From Stenotrophomonas sp. MYb238 (lineage in GTDB: Bacteria; Pseudomonadota; Gammaproteobacteria; Xanthomonadales; Xanthomonadaceae), in NCBI RefSeq assembly GCF_009496535.1, contig NZ_WIDL01000001.1, positions 124,001 through 188,000 of the forward strand: a DNA stretch of 64,000 nt, in the 5' to 3' direction. The translations under genes were made by a program, and so were the position numbers. Positions 1 to 7,915 of the stretch are shown here, piece by piece. Positions within the stretch are counted from its first letter, which is position 1; the number at the start of each line of letters is the position of its first letter. The notes under the pieces are model-generated. The model worked only from the letters and a program-made list of their open reading frames with translations, made no database searches and was not told the origin of the DNA.

Positions 1-331
1 ACGGGGTCAGAGTCTCCAGCACCGACCACTGCTCGGTCAGCTGGCGCAGCACCTGCTTGCTGCGCGCCAGCACCTTGCGGCACTGCCAGACCTGGTCGCG
101 CTGCAGGAAGCCCATGGCCGCGCGCAGTTCATGGTCGAGCAGCTTCAGCCACAGCTCCGAGGTCTGGTGCTGGATGATGAACAGCATCTCGTCATGGTGC
201 GGCGGGGGGGACAGCGGCTGCTGCGCCGACAACAGCTGGTCCAGGCAGAGGTAGCCGCCATAGGTGAGCCTGCCGTGCAGGTCGGTATGGATACCGGCTT
301 CGAGCTCACGCTGGTTCTGTTCTACGGTCAT
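1..331 (-). CDS. kynA: Tryptophan 2,3-dioxygenase, N-terminal part (cut by window start)
   Basis: Heme dioxygenase that opens the indole ring of tryptophan to N-formylkynurenine, the first step of the kynurenine pathway; cytosolic. The first 110 residues are present and read [20 protein letters not shown] near residue 22 and [18 protein letters not shown] near residue 48, which is the TDO substrate-pocket region. His55 falls where the Xanthomonas campestris enzyme has its active-site histidine. The start at 331 follows AAGG closely; an in-frame ATG at 343 would add four residues. The C-terminal half, including the heme ligand, lies outside the window. The gene diverges from the dehydrogenase operon. 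Confidence 0.95.
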   Translation of the reverse strand, partial: MTVEQNQRELEAGIHTDLHGRLTYGGYLCLDQLLSAQQPLSPPPHHDEMLFIIQHQTSELWLKLLDHELRAAMGFLQRDQVWQCRKVLARSKQVLRQLTEQWSVLETLTP

Positions 332-554
332 CGGCCTTGCCATCTGCGAGGGGCGCAAAGGGTAACGCAGCGCGGCGGGCCGCCGCCGCTCCCGCGCAAA
401 CGGAATGCGAACACTTGCCGGCGCGACCGGCGCGACAATCCGTCCATGGCCGCCGCGGCCGGCTGAATGCGCTGCATCCATGTGCCCTTCGGGCCGGGCG
501 CGGACCGCCGCGCGGAAATTCGTGCTGCGGCGCAGGACGGCTTTTCCGGCCCGA

Positions 555-581
555 TTCCTTACCATGCGCAATTCCTATCAT
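555..581 (+). promoter_or_regulatory. Candidate promoter of the dehydrogenase operon
   Basis: Within the 280-bp divergent gap between kynA and the E1 alpha gene, TTCCTT (555-560) precedes TATCAT (576-581) at a short 15-bp spacing, about 30 bp before the chosen ATG. It would place the transcript start near 588 and so argues against the in-frame ATG at 564. The rest of the gap shows no other clear feature. Confidence 0.3.
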
Positions 582-611
582 TTGAAACCATCTGTCCAAG
601 GTGTTGCTGCA

Positions 612-1700
612 ATGACGGTTTCCGCCCAGTTCCACATCGACTACCTGCAGTACCTGGATGCCGACGGCACCCTGGTCCGCGACGACCTGCCGCCGTCGCT
701 GCGCGATGCGCGCGCGCTGCTGCCCCTGTTCCGGCAGATGCTGGCCACCCGGGTGTTCGACACCAAGGCCGTGGCGCTGCAGCGCACCGGCAAGCTCGGC
801 ACCTTCGCCTCCTGCCTGGGCCATGAAGCGGCCCACGTCGGCATCGGCGCAGCCATGAAGCCCGGCGACGTGTTCGCCCCCAGCTACCGCGAGTACGGCG
901 CCATGTTCATGCGCGGCGTGCGCCCGCGCGACGTGCTGATGTACTGGGGCGGCGACGAGCGCGGCAGCGACTACGACCGCGGCAGCGACGCGGTGCGCGA
1001 CTTCCCGATCTGCGTGCCGATCGCGACCCAGTGCCTGCACGCGGCCGGCTCGGCGCTGTCGTTCAAGCTTCAGGGCAAGCCGCAGGTGGCGGTGAGCGTG
1101 TGCGGCGACGGCGGCAGCTCCAAGACCGACTTCTACGCCGCGGTGAACTCGGCCGGCGCCTACCAGCTGCCGCTGATCCTGTGCGTGGTCAACAACGGCT
1201 GGGCGATCTCGGTGCCGCGCGCGGCCCAGACCGGCGCCGAAACCCTCGCCCAGAAGGGCCTGGCCGGCGGCCTGTTCTGCCTGCAGGTGGACGGCAACGA
1301 CCTGATCGCGGTGCTGGCGGCGATGGAACAGGCGCGCGAGCGTGCCCTGTCCGGCAAGGGCGGCACGGTGCTGGAGTTCCTCACCTACCGCCTGTCCGAC
1401 CACACCACCGCCGACGACGCGCGCCGCTACCGCGACGACGCCGAGGTCAAGGCGGCGTGGTTGAAGGAGCCGCTGATCCGCCTGCGCAAATACCTGACCG
1501 CGCAGGGCGTGTGGAGCGAGGAAGAAGAGAAGAACTGGATCGCCGAATGCGGCGCGCGCGTGGACGAGGAGGTCAACGCCTACCTCAACTGCCCGGTGCA
1601 GCCGGTGGAAGCCATGTTCGACTACCTGTACGCCGACCCGCCGCCGGACCTGCTGGCCCAGCGCGCCGCCGCCATCGCCCTGGAGCAGCGCCATGGATGA
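612..1700 (+). CDS. pdhA: 2-oxoacid dehydrogenase E1 component, alpha subunit (pyruvate type)
   Basis: Thiamine-diphosphate subunit of a heterotetrameric E1 that decarboxylates a 2-oxoacid and passes the acyl group to lipoyl-E2. The 362-aa protein has the ThDP motif: GDGGSS at about residue 165, then NN at 194-195. The C-terminal part RLSDHTTADDARRYR also follows the E1 alpha pattern. AAGGTG sits 8 bases before ATG 612; an in-frame ATG at 564 has no good ribosome site. The resemblance is to the alpha2-beta2 PDH of Gram-positive bacteria more than to BCKDH, but substrate cannot be settled from sequence. First gene of the E1-E1-SH3-E2 operon. No E3 gene is in the window. Confidence 0.9.
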   Translation: MTVSAQFHIDYLQYLDADGTLVRDDLPPSLRDARALLPLFRQMLATRVFDTKAVALQRTGKLGTFASCLGHEAAHVGIGAAMKPGDVFAPSYREYGAMFMRGVRPRDVLMYWGGDERGSDYDRGSDAVRDFPICVPIATQCLHAAGSALSFKLQGKPQVAVSVCGDGGSSKTDFYAAVNSAGAYQLPLILCVVNNGWAISVPRAAQTGAETLAQKGLAGGLFCLQVDGNDLIAVLAAMEQARERALSGKGGTVLEFLTYRLSDHTTADDARRYRDDAEVKAAWLKEPLIRLRKYLTAQGVWSEEEEKNWIAECGARVDEEVNAYLNCPVQPVEAMFDYLYADPPPDLLAQRAAAIALEQRHG

Positions 1701-1782
1701 CATCAAGCGCAGCACCGGCCTGCACGCCGGCCACGACCTCGTCAGCGACCACGGCGCGGCAGGCGCCAGCGGAGAGAACACC

Positions 1783-2769
1783 ATGACCGCCACCCCCATC
1801 ACCCTGATCGAAGCCGTCACCCAGGCGCTGGCCTGGGAGATGCAGCACGACCCGTCGGTGCTGGTGCTGGGCGAGGACGTAGGCGTCAACGGCGGCGTAT
1901 TCCGCGCCACCGCCGGGCTGCAGCAGCGGTTCGGCGCGCAGCGCGTGCTCGACACCCCGCTGGACGAGACCACCATCGCCGGCCTGTCCGTCGGCTTGGC
2001 CGCGCAGGGCATGAAGCCGGTGGCCGAGGCCCAGTTCGACGGCTTCGTCTACCCGATGGTCGACCACATCATCTGCCACGCCGCGCGCCTGCGTAACCGC
2101 ACCCGTGGCCGCCTGCACTGCCCGATGGTGCTGCGCGTGCCGTGGGGCGGCGGCATCCGCGCGCCGGAACACCACAGCGAGGCCAACGAGGCCATCTTCA
2201 CCAACGTGCCGGGCCTGCGCGTGGTGCTGCCGTCCAGCCCGCAGCGCGCCTACGGCCTGCTGCTGGCCGCGATCCGCGAGCCGGATCCGGTGATCTACAT
2301 GGAGCCCAAGCGCATCTACCGCCAGTACAAGGAAGTAGTCGCCAACGACGGCGAGGCGCTGCCGCTGGACGTGTGCTTCGTGCTGCGCGACGGCACCGAC
2401 GTGACCCTGGTTACCTGGGGCGCGCAGGTGAAGGAAGCGCTGGAAGCGGCCGACAAGCTGGCCGGCGAAGGCATCAGCGCCGAGGTCATCGACGTGGCCA
2501 CGCTGCGCCCGCTGGACTTCGCCACCATCGCCGAATCGGTGGCCAAGACCGGCCGCTGCGTGATCGTGCAGGAAGCGCCCAAGACCGCCGGCTTCGGCGC
2601 CGAGATCGCCGCGCGCCTGGCCGAGGAGTCGATGTACGACCTGCTGGCGCCGGTCGAGCGCGTCACCGGCTACGACACCCACATCCCGCTGTTCCGCCTG
2701 GAAATGAAGTACCTGCCGAGCGTGGAGCGGATCGTGGCGGCGGCAAAACGCGCGGTGGCGGCGGGCTGA
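1783..2769 (+). CDS. pdhB: 2-oxoacid dehydrogenase E1 component, beta subunit
   Basis: Partner of the upstream alpha subunit, completing the ThDP site and docking to E2. The 328-aa product starts TPITLIEAVTQALAWEM and carries LGEDVG and DTPLDETTIAG typical of transketolase-like beta chains, then a C-terminal transketolase domain (VTLVTWGAQVKEALEAA). Start 1783 has GGAGAG six bases upstream. The earlier in-frame ATG at 1693 overlaps the end of the alpha gene and adds an unconserved 30-residue stretch. The stop is followed after one base by the SH3 gene, so the operon is tightly packed. Confidence 0.92.
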   Translation: MTATPITLIEAVTQALAWEMQHDPSVLVLGEDVGVNGGVFRATAGLQQRFGAQRVLDTPLDETTIAGLSVGLAAQGMKPVAEAQFDGFVYPMVDHIICHAARLRNRTRGRLHCPMVLRVPWGGGIRAPEHHSEANEAIFTNVPGLRVVLPSSPQRAYGLLLAAIREPDPVIYMEPKRIYRQYKEVVANDGEALPLDVCFVLRDGTDVTLVTWGAQVKEALEAADKLAGEGISAEVIDVATLRPLDFATIAESVAKTGRCVIVQEAPKTAGFGAEIAARLAEESMYDLLAPVERVTGYDTHIPLFRLEMKYLPSVERIVAAAKRAVAAG

Positions 2770-2770
2770 C

Positions 2771-3121
2771 ATGCGCGCGCGACTGCTCAACGCCTACCGC
2801 AGCCAGTACCCGGTGCCCTTGCGGTTCCGCGCCGGCGAGATCGTCCAGCTCGGCGTGCGCGACGAGGAATGGCCGGATTTCGCCTGGGTGCGCACCGCCG
2901 ACAACCGCGCCGGCTGGGCGCCGGTGGCGTGGCTGCGCGTGCTCGGCGACGGCCGCGCCGAGGCGCTGCGCGACTACTCCGCGCAGGAGCTGGACGTGGA
3001 CAGCGGCGAGAGGGTGCGGCTGCATCACGAACACGGTGGCTGGTGGTGGGCCGAACGCGCCAACGGCGCGCTCGGCTGGCTGCCGGCACGCGACCTGGAA
3101 CTACTGGAAGAAACCCCCTGA
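2771..3121 (+). CDS. Small protein with two SH3-like domains
   Basis: This 116-aa protein has no signal peptide. Residues about 1-57 and 58-116 look like two variant SH3 modules: LRFRAGEIVQLG then GWAPVAWLRVLG in the first, and LDVDSGERVRLH, WWWAERANGALGW and LPARDLELLE in the second. It lies one base after the E1 beta stop and one base before the E2 ATG, so it is surely co-transcribed and probably translationally coupled. Bacterial SH3 domains usually bind peptides or cell-wall material, but the setting suggests a cytosolic accessory that binds the dehydrogenase complex, for instance the Ala/Pro-rich linkers of E2. That role is inference; no catalytic motif is seen. Confidence 0.8.
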   Translation: MRARLLNAYRSQYPVPLRFRAGEIVQLGVRDEEWPDFAWVRTADNRAGWAPVAWLRVLGDGRAEALRDYSAQELDVDSGERVRLHHEHGGWWWAERANGALGWLPARDLELLEETP

Positions 3122-3122
3122 A

Positions 3123-4478
3123 ATGAGCCAGACCAAGAACTTCAACCTGCCCGACCTGGGCGAAGGCCTGCCGGACGCGACCATCGTGGAGTGGTTCGTC
3201 AAGGAAGGCGACGTGATCAAGCTGGACGAGCCGCTGGTGTCGATGGAGACCGCCAAGGCCGTGGTGGAAGTGCCCTCGCCGGTCTCCGGCAAGGTGCTGA
3301 AGCGGGCCGGCGCCGCCGGCGACATCGTGGTGACCGGGCACATGCTGGCCCAGTTCGAGATCGACCCGAACCTGCCGCAGCGCGCCGAAGGCCAGGACAC
3401 CGGCCACCACCACGGCGCCGCTGCCCCGGCCGCGCCGGCACCTGCGCCCGCGGCGGCTCCCGCCCCGGCGCCGGCCGCCACCGCGGCCGAACGCGCCGAC
3501 GAAGGCACCGTGGTCGGCGCGATGGTCAGCTCCAATGCCGTGCATACCGAGCAGGCCGTGGCCGTGGGCGGCGTCAAGGCGATGCCTGCGGTGCGCGCGA
3601 TGGCGCGCAAGCTGGGCGTGGACCTGGCGCTGGTGCGCGCCACCGGCGCCGATGGCGCGGTGACGATGAACGACGTCAAGCAGGCCGCCGCCGCGGGTAC
3701 CACACGCCCCGGCGCCGCACCCGCCGCCGCTCCGCAGGCGGCCGCCGCGCCGGCGCCGGCCGTGCGCGCCGAAGCCGCGCGCACGCCGCTTTCGGCCGCC
3801 GGCAAGCCGATGCGCACCGCGCCCCCGGGCGTGGTCGCCAAGGGCCAGCCGGAACCGCTCAAGGGCGTGCGCCGCAACATGGCGCGGGTGATGGCCGACG
3901 CGCACAGCAAGGTCGTGCCGACCACGCTCACCGACGACGCCGACATCCATGCCTGGGCGCCGGGCAACGACATGACCTCGCGCCTGGTGCGCGCGATCGT
4001 GGCCGCCTGCCAGGCGGTGCCGGCGATGAACGCCTGGTTCGACGGCGACAACCTCACCCGCACCCTGCACGCGCAGGTGGACATCGGCATCGCCGTGGAC
4101 ACCGACGACGGCCTGTTCGTGCCGGCGCTGCGCAACGCCGACATGCTCGACGCGCGCGGCGTGCGCGAGGGCATCAACCGCCTGCGCCAGCAGGTGGAGG
4201 ACCGCAGCATCGCGCCCTCGGAACTGGGCGGCTACACCATCAGCCTGTCCAACTTCGGCATGTTCGCCGGCCGCTACGCCACCCCGGTGGTGGTGCCGCC
4301 GTGCGTGGCCATCGTCGCCGCCGGCCGCGCCCGCTTCCAGGTGACGCCGGTGATGGGCGGCGTGGAAACGCACAAGGTCATCCCGCTGTCGGTCACCTTC
4401 GACCACCGCGCCTGCACCGGTGGCGAGGCCGCGCGCTTCCTACGCGTGCTGATCGACGACCTCGCCAGGCCGAACTGA
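3123..4478 (+). CDS. Dihydrolipoyl acyltransferase (E2) of the 2-oxoacid dehydrogenase
   Basis: Core of the multienzyme complex; accepts the acyl group from E1 on a swinging lipoyl arm and transfers it to CoA. The 451-aa protein has one lipoyl domain (about 5-80, lipoylated Lys45 in METAKA), an Ala/Pro linker, a peripheral-subunit-binding domain (about 150-185, MPAVRAMARKLGVDL), a second Ala/Pro linker, and the catalytic domain to the C-terminus. The catalytic motif reads DHRACTGG: the histidine (about 428) is present but the usual Asp four residues later is Thr. Last gene of the operon; a strong terminator follows. E3 must be encoded elsewhere. Confidence 0.92.
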   Translation: MSQTKNFNLPDLGEGLPDATIVEWFVKEGDVIKLDEPLVSMETAKAVVEVPSPVSGKVLKRAGAAGDIVVTGHMLAQFEIDPNLPQRAEGQDTGHHHGAAAPAAPAPAPAAAPAPAPAATAAERADEGTVVGAMVSSNAVHTEQAVAVGGVKAMPAVRAMARKLGVDLALVRATGADGAVTMNDVKQAAAAGTTRPGAAPAAAPQAAAAPAPAVRAEAARTPLSAAGKPMRTAPPGVVAKGQPEPLKGVRRNMARVMADAHSKVVPTTLTDDADIHAWAPGNDMTSRLVRAIVAACQAVPAMNAWFDGDNLTRTLHAQVDIGIAVDTDDGLFVPALRNADMLDARGVREGINRLRQQVEDRSIAPSELGGYTISLSNFGMFAGRYATPVVVPPCVAIVAAGRARFQVTPVMGGVETHKVIPLSVTFDHRACTGGEAARFLRVLIDDLARPN

Positions 4479-4510
4479 CCGCCGGCGGCAGATGTTTTGC
4501 AGCAAGACTT

Positions 4511-4540
4511 GAGCCCGCAGCGATGCGGGCTTTTTTTGTT
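4511..4540 (+). terminator. Rho-independent terminator of the dehydrogenase operon
   Basis: A GCCCGC/GCGGGC stem (4513-4518 and 4525-4530) with a six-base loop is followed by seven T. It lies about 30 bp after the E2 stop. Confidence 0.9.
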
Positions 4541-4755
4541 GCGCCATTCGTGGCGGCAACCTGCGGGCCATCGACAAGCGGCGTCAGGAATCGCTCCGAG
4601 CGATTCCTTTGTTGCCCCATCCGTGGCGACAACCCTGCGAGCCATCGACAAGCGACGTCAGGAGTCGCTCCGGGCGATTCCTTTGTTGCCACCCTCCGTA
4701 GCGGCAACCCTGCGGGCCATCGACAGTCGATGTCGGGATTCGCTCCAGGCGTCGC
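4535..4755. repeat. Three imperfect tandem repeats of about 74 bp with internal hairpins
   Basis: Units at 4535-4607, 4608-4681 and 4682-4755 each begin TTTGTTGCC, carry a short GTTGCC/GGCAAC stem, then GGGCCATCGACA, and end in a second palindrome. In unit 1 that palindrome is GGAATCGCT, CCG, AGCGATTCC (4587-4607), perfect on both arms; units 2 and 3 have diverged. The array fills most of the 415-bp gap between the E2 gene and the zinc-ribbon gene, and the T-rich unit start overlaps the terminator tract. No protein is likely here. It looks like a locally amplified intergenic element. Confidence 0.8.
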
Positions 4756-4893
4756 CGCGTTCCATCGTATCCGGTGCCGTGCGCGTCGCCCGGCGCCGGC
4801 CGGGAAGCGCGCCGGGCCGATCTTCCGCGCGCCGGCCATCACGGCGAAGCCCCGCCACGCTACGATGCGCAATCGCCTCTCTCCACTACCGCC

Positions 4894-5232
4894 ATGACCC
4901 ACTGGATCTGTACGACCTGCAAGGAAAGCAACGAGGACGGTTTCGAGCAATGCTGGAAATGCGGTACGCGCGCCGACGGCAGCGCGGACCCGGCCTTCCG
5001 GCCCGACAACGCCGATCCGCAGACCTGGCCGCCGCGCCTGCTCGACTGCCTGCGCTGCCCCGGCACCTCCATGGTGTTCGCCGGCCGCAAGCGCTTCCAC
5101 GAGGGCTCGCAGGCCATGCCGTTCCTGTTGGGCGGTATCGGCGAACTGCTGGTCAACCGCGAGGAATTCGACCTGCACGCCTGTCCGTCCTGCGGCAAGG
5201 TCGAACTGTTCCTCGCCAGCGGGCCGCGCTGA
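4894..5232 (+). CDS. Small zinc-ribbon protein
   Basis: 112-aa cytosolic protein of unknown function. Two metal-binding regions are visible: an N-terminal CTTCK ... CWKC finger (two CxxC pairs, residues about 6-23, resembling RanBP2-type fingers) and separate CLRC and CPSC pairs around residues 52 and 102. The start was chosen because the finger begins at once after it; TACGAT at 4861-4866 is a plausible -10 element. DUF2007-like or other small zinc proteins are possible family matches. Not obviously linked to its neighbours. Confidence 0.75.
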   Translation: MTHWICTTCKESNEDGFEQCWKCGTRADGSADPAFRPDNADPQTWPPRLLDCLRCPGTSMVFAGRKRFHEGSQAMPFLLGGIGELLVNREEFDLHACPSCGKVELFLASGPR

Positions 5233-5263
5233 ACCGGCGCCGCGCGGCCAGGACCTCGCCACC

Positions 5264-5896
5264 ATGGGCCATCCCCGCCGGATCGTCGTGCTATTCGCGC
5301 TCGCCTACCTCGGCATGCTGTTCGGCGGTGCGCTTCTGAAACCGGGCTATTCGCACGCGGCGCAATACATCAGCGAACTGGGTGCCAGCGGCAGCGCACA
5401 TGCGCGGCTGATCAGCGTGGCCGGCTTCGTACCGGTGGGGCTGATTGCCGCGTGGCTGCTGGCCGCCACCGCGCGCTTCGCGCCGGTCGGCGGCGCCAGC
5501 CGGCTTGGTTACTGGCTGCTGCTGTGCGAACCGCTGGCCTGGATCGGTTCGGCGCTGGCGCCCTGCGACCTCGGCTGCCCGCCGGGCGGCAGCATCAGCC
5601 AGCAGCTGCATACGCTGCTGGGCGTGTTCACCTACGGCGGAACCGCGCTGGGCCTGCTGTTGTTGGCGACCGCGCCACGCCTGCGCAGCGGCTTCCGCCT
5701 GCTGTGGATCGCGCTGGCGGCGGCATGGCTGCTGCTGTTCGTACTGATGGCCACACCGGAACTGGCGCCTTGGCGCGGCCTGCTGCAGCGGCTGGCCGAA
5801 TGGCTGGTCTACGGCGCGCTGTGCGTCGCCGCATGGCGCCTCGGCGGAGCGGCGCGTGGCGAGTCGTGCACACGCGCTTCGGCGGCGCGGACGTAA
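5264..5896 (+). CDS. DUF998 family integral membrane protein
   Basis: 210-aa inner-membrane protein with about six hydrophobic segments. The region after the first segment reads YSHAAQYISELGASGS, the hallmark of DUF998 proteins. Function unknown for the family. A 31-bp gap separates it from the zinc-ribbon gene and the next gene starts 31 bp downstream, so the 4.9-7.1 kb genes may form a loose operon. Confidence 0.8.
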   Translation: MGHPRRIVVLFALAYLGMLFGGALLKPGYSHAAQYISELGASGSAHARLISVAGFVPVGLIAAWLLAATARFAPVGGASRLGYWLLLCEPLAWIGSALAPCDLGCPPGGSISQQLHTLLGVFTYGGTALGLLLLATAPRLRSGFRLLWIALAAAWLLLFVLMATPELAPWRGLLQRLAEWLVYGALCVAAWRLGGAARGESCTRASAART

Positions 5897-5926
5897 GCTC
5901 GCCGTTCCCACCGCAGGAGCGCGCCC

Positions 5927-6313
5927 ATGGCCCATCGCAGCCGCCTGGCCGGCTTCATCATCGATTGCCAGGACACCGACGGCGACACCGCCGCCGCGTT
6001 CTGGAGCGCGGCGCTCGGCCTGCCGTCGCGCCCGGCCGAGACCGACACCGATGGCGCGCAGTACGCCGAGCTGCTCGATGCGCCGGGCGGGCTGCACGTC
6101 GAGGTACAGCGCGTCGGCCATGCTTCGCGCGTGCACCTGGACATCGAGGCCGACGATATCGACGCCGAGGCCGACCGGCTCGAAGCGCTGGGCGCGCGCC
6201 GCATCGGCTTCGTCAAGCGCTGGTGGGTGATGGAAGCGCCTACCGGCCACCGTTTCTGCGTCGTGCGCATGAAGCAACCCGACGACGGACGGCCCGCCAC
6301 GACCTGGGAGTAA
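5927..6313 (+). CDS. VOC (glyoxalase/bleomycin-resistance fold) protein
   Basis: 128-aa protein with the two beta-alpha-beta modules of vicinal-oxygen-chelate proteins: FIIDCQDTDGDTAAAFWSAA at the N-terminus and RVHLDIEADDIDAEADRLEA in the middle, ending in EAPTGHRFCVV. This matches the Glyoxalase_6 type, whose members mostly have no assigned substrate. The ATG follows a GGAG-type site (GCAGGAGCGC). A metal-dependent isomerase or a small-molecule binding role are both possible. Confidence 0.85.
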   Translation: MAHRSRLAGFIIDCQDTDGDTAAAFWSAALGLPSRPAETDTDGAQYAELLDAPGGLHVEVQRVGHASRVHLDIEADDIDAEADRLEALGARRIGFVKRWWVMEAPTGHRFCVVRMKQPDDGRPATTWE

Positions 6314-6362
6314 GCGGCGGCGATTGCGCGACAATGCCCGCCTGTTCCCGCGGAGACACCCC

Positions 6363-7121
6363 ATGCCTGCTCCCGACCTGGGCGATGCCCGCGTCCTGAT
6401 CGCCGGCGGCAGCCGCGGCATCGGCCTGGCCATCGCCGCCGCGTTCGCGCGGCACGGCGCCCGCCTGAGCCTGTGCGCGCGTGGCGCCGATGGCCTGCAA
6501 CGCGCGCGGGAAACACTGGAAGCCGCCGGCGCCCAGGTGCACGTGCAGGCCTGCGATCTGGCCGATCCGGCGCGGATCGAGGCCTGGGTCGCGGCGGCGG
6601 CGGACGCGCTGGGCGGCATCGACATCGTCGTCAACAATGCCTCCGGTTTCGGCAACGGCAACGACGACGCCAGCTGGCAGGCCGGCTTCGACATCGACCT
6701 GATGGCCGCGGTGCGCACCAACCGCTTCGCCTTGCCGCACCTGCGGCGCAGCGCGGCGCCGGCCATCCTCAACGTCAGCTCGATCAACGGCCGCGTGCCG
6801 ACGCCGCGCGCGGCCGCCTATTCCACCGCCAAGGCGGCGCTGGACTACTACACCGTCACCCTGGCCACCGAACTGGCGCGCGAACGCATCCGCGTCAACG
6901 CCATCGCCCCGGGTTCCATCGAGTTCCCCGGCGGCTTGTGGGACCAGCGCCGCACTTCCGAGCCGGCGCTGTACGCGCGCATCCGCGAGCGGATTCCGTT
7001 CGGCGGCTTCGGCGACGCCGCGGACGTGGCCGCGGCCGCGGTGTTCCTGTGTTCGCCCGCCGCGCGCTGGATCACCGGGCAGGTACTGGCCGTGGATGGC
7101 GGCCAGTCGCTGCCGGCCTGA
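6363..7121 (+). CDS. Short-chain dehydrogenase/reductase (SDR)
   Basis: 252-aa classical SDR, NAD(P)-dependent and cytosolic. The cofactor motif is GGSRGIG near residue 14, NNASGFG is near residue 95, the catalytic Ser lies in NVSSIN and the YxxxK pair in AAYSTAKAAL. The C-terminal part NAIAPGSIEFPGG and LAVDGGQS is standard. Substrate cannot be predicted. ATG 6363 lies just after CCCGCGGAGACACC; GACAAT (6330-6335) may be a -10 element for it. Confidence 0.9.
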   Translation: MPAPDLGDARVLIAGGSRGIGLAIAAAFARHGARLSLCARGADGLQRARETLEAAGAQVHVQACDLADPARIEAWVAAAADALGGIDIVVNNASGFGNGNDDASWQAGFDIDLMAAVRTNRFALPHLRRSAAPAILNVSSINGRVPTPRAAAYSTAKAALDYYTVTLATELARERIRVNAIAPGSIEFPGGLWDQRRTSEPALYARIRERIPFGGFGDAADVAAAAVFLCSPAARWITGQVLAVDGGQSLPA

Positions 7122-7173
7122 GCGGCCTGCCGTCGGCGCCTTGCGTGCGCCGCAAGCTGGAGCGCGCTGCGGT

Positions 7174-7806
7174 CTATGCCAGTTGCGCCGATCCGATCGT
7201 GCTCACGCCCGGCTGCGGCGCCAGCGCCGCCTCCACCAGCGCATCGGCGATGCGCCCGGCCGGATTGATGCGCCACGCCTTCGGCAGCACCGGCGCCAGC
7301 GCGCCCAGCACCCGCGCGGCAGCGTGCTCGCCAGGCCGCGGTTCGGCGCGTTCGCCGCCGATCAGTCCCGGCCGCACCAGCGCCAGCGAGGGAAAGCCCA
7401 GCGCGCGCAGGTCGCGCTCCAGGCCGCCCTTGACCCGGTTGTAGAAGAACCACGACCGCGGATTGGCGCCCATCGCCGAGTTCAGCGCGAACACCGTGCA
7501 GCCATGTGCGCGCACGGCGCGCGCGATGGCGAGCGGATAGCCGTGGTCGATGCGCTGGAAGGCCTCGCGCGAACCGGCCTGGCGCAGGGTCGAGCCCAAG
7601 GCGCAGATCGCCGCGTCCACCCGCCACCACGGCGCGTCTTCCGGCAGACGGTCGAAATCCAGTACCGGCGCGAGCAGGCGCGCGTCCCGCAGCGCCAGCG
7701 GCCTCCGGACCGGGGCGACGACCGCCGTGCAGCGCGCGTCGGCCAGCAGCCGCTGCAGCACCCGCGATCCAACCAGTCCTGTCGACCCGGCCAGCAGTAC
7801 GCGCAT
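7174..7806 (-). CDS. NAD(P)-binding Rossmann protein, atypical SDR (HTATIP2-like)
   Basis: 210-aa protein starting MRVLLAGSTGLVGSRVLQRL, a GxTGxxG nucleotide-binding turn. ALNSAMGANPRSWFFYNRVK resembles the YNxxK-type site of the HTATIP2/oxidoreductase branch of atypical SDRs, followed by RPGLIGGERAEPRPGE. Such proteins are usually assigned as NAD-dependent epimerase/dehydratase relatives without known substrate. It is convergent with the SDR upstream, 52 bp apart, and divergent from the GGDEF gene. Confidence 0.8.
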   Translation of the reverse strand: MRVLLAGSTGLVGSRVLQRLLADARCTAVVAPVRRPLALRDARLLAPVLDFDRLPEDAPWWRVDAAICALGSTLRQAGSREAFQRIDHGYPLAIARAVRAHGCTVFALNSAMGANPRSWFFYNRVKGGLERDLRALGFPSLALVRPGLIGGERAEPRPGEHAAARVLGALAPVLPKAWRINPAGRIADALVEAALAPQPGVSTIGSAQLA

Positions 7807-7852
7807 CCCATTCCTCCTTCGCCCGGCTGTTCAAGCCGGCATCCGCCATGCC

Positions 7853-7858
7853 GATAAT
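7853..7858 (+). promoter_or_regulatory. Candidate -10 element for the GGDEF gene
   Basis: GATAAT lies 58 bp before the chosen start in the divergent gap. No convincing -35 hexamer is seen. Confidence 0.3.
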
Positions 7859-7915
7859 GGGGGCATCGATCCCTGCCCGCGGCCCGGCCGCACCTCCCGC
7901 CCGGAACCGCCCGCG

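Noticed and set aside
4497-5339. 280-codon plus-strand frame through the tandem repeats
   Set aside because: It reads through hairpin repeats and the zinc-ribbon gene in another frame; no domain and no consistent start.
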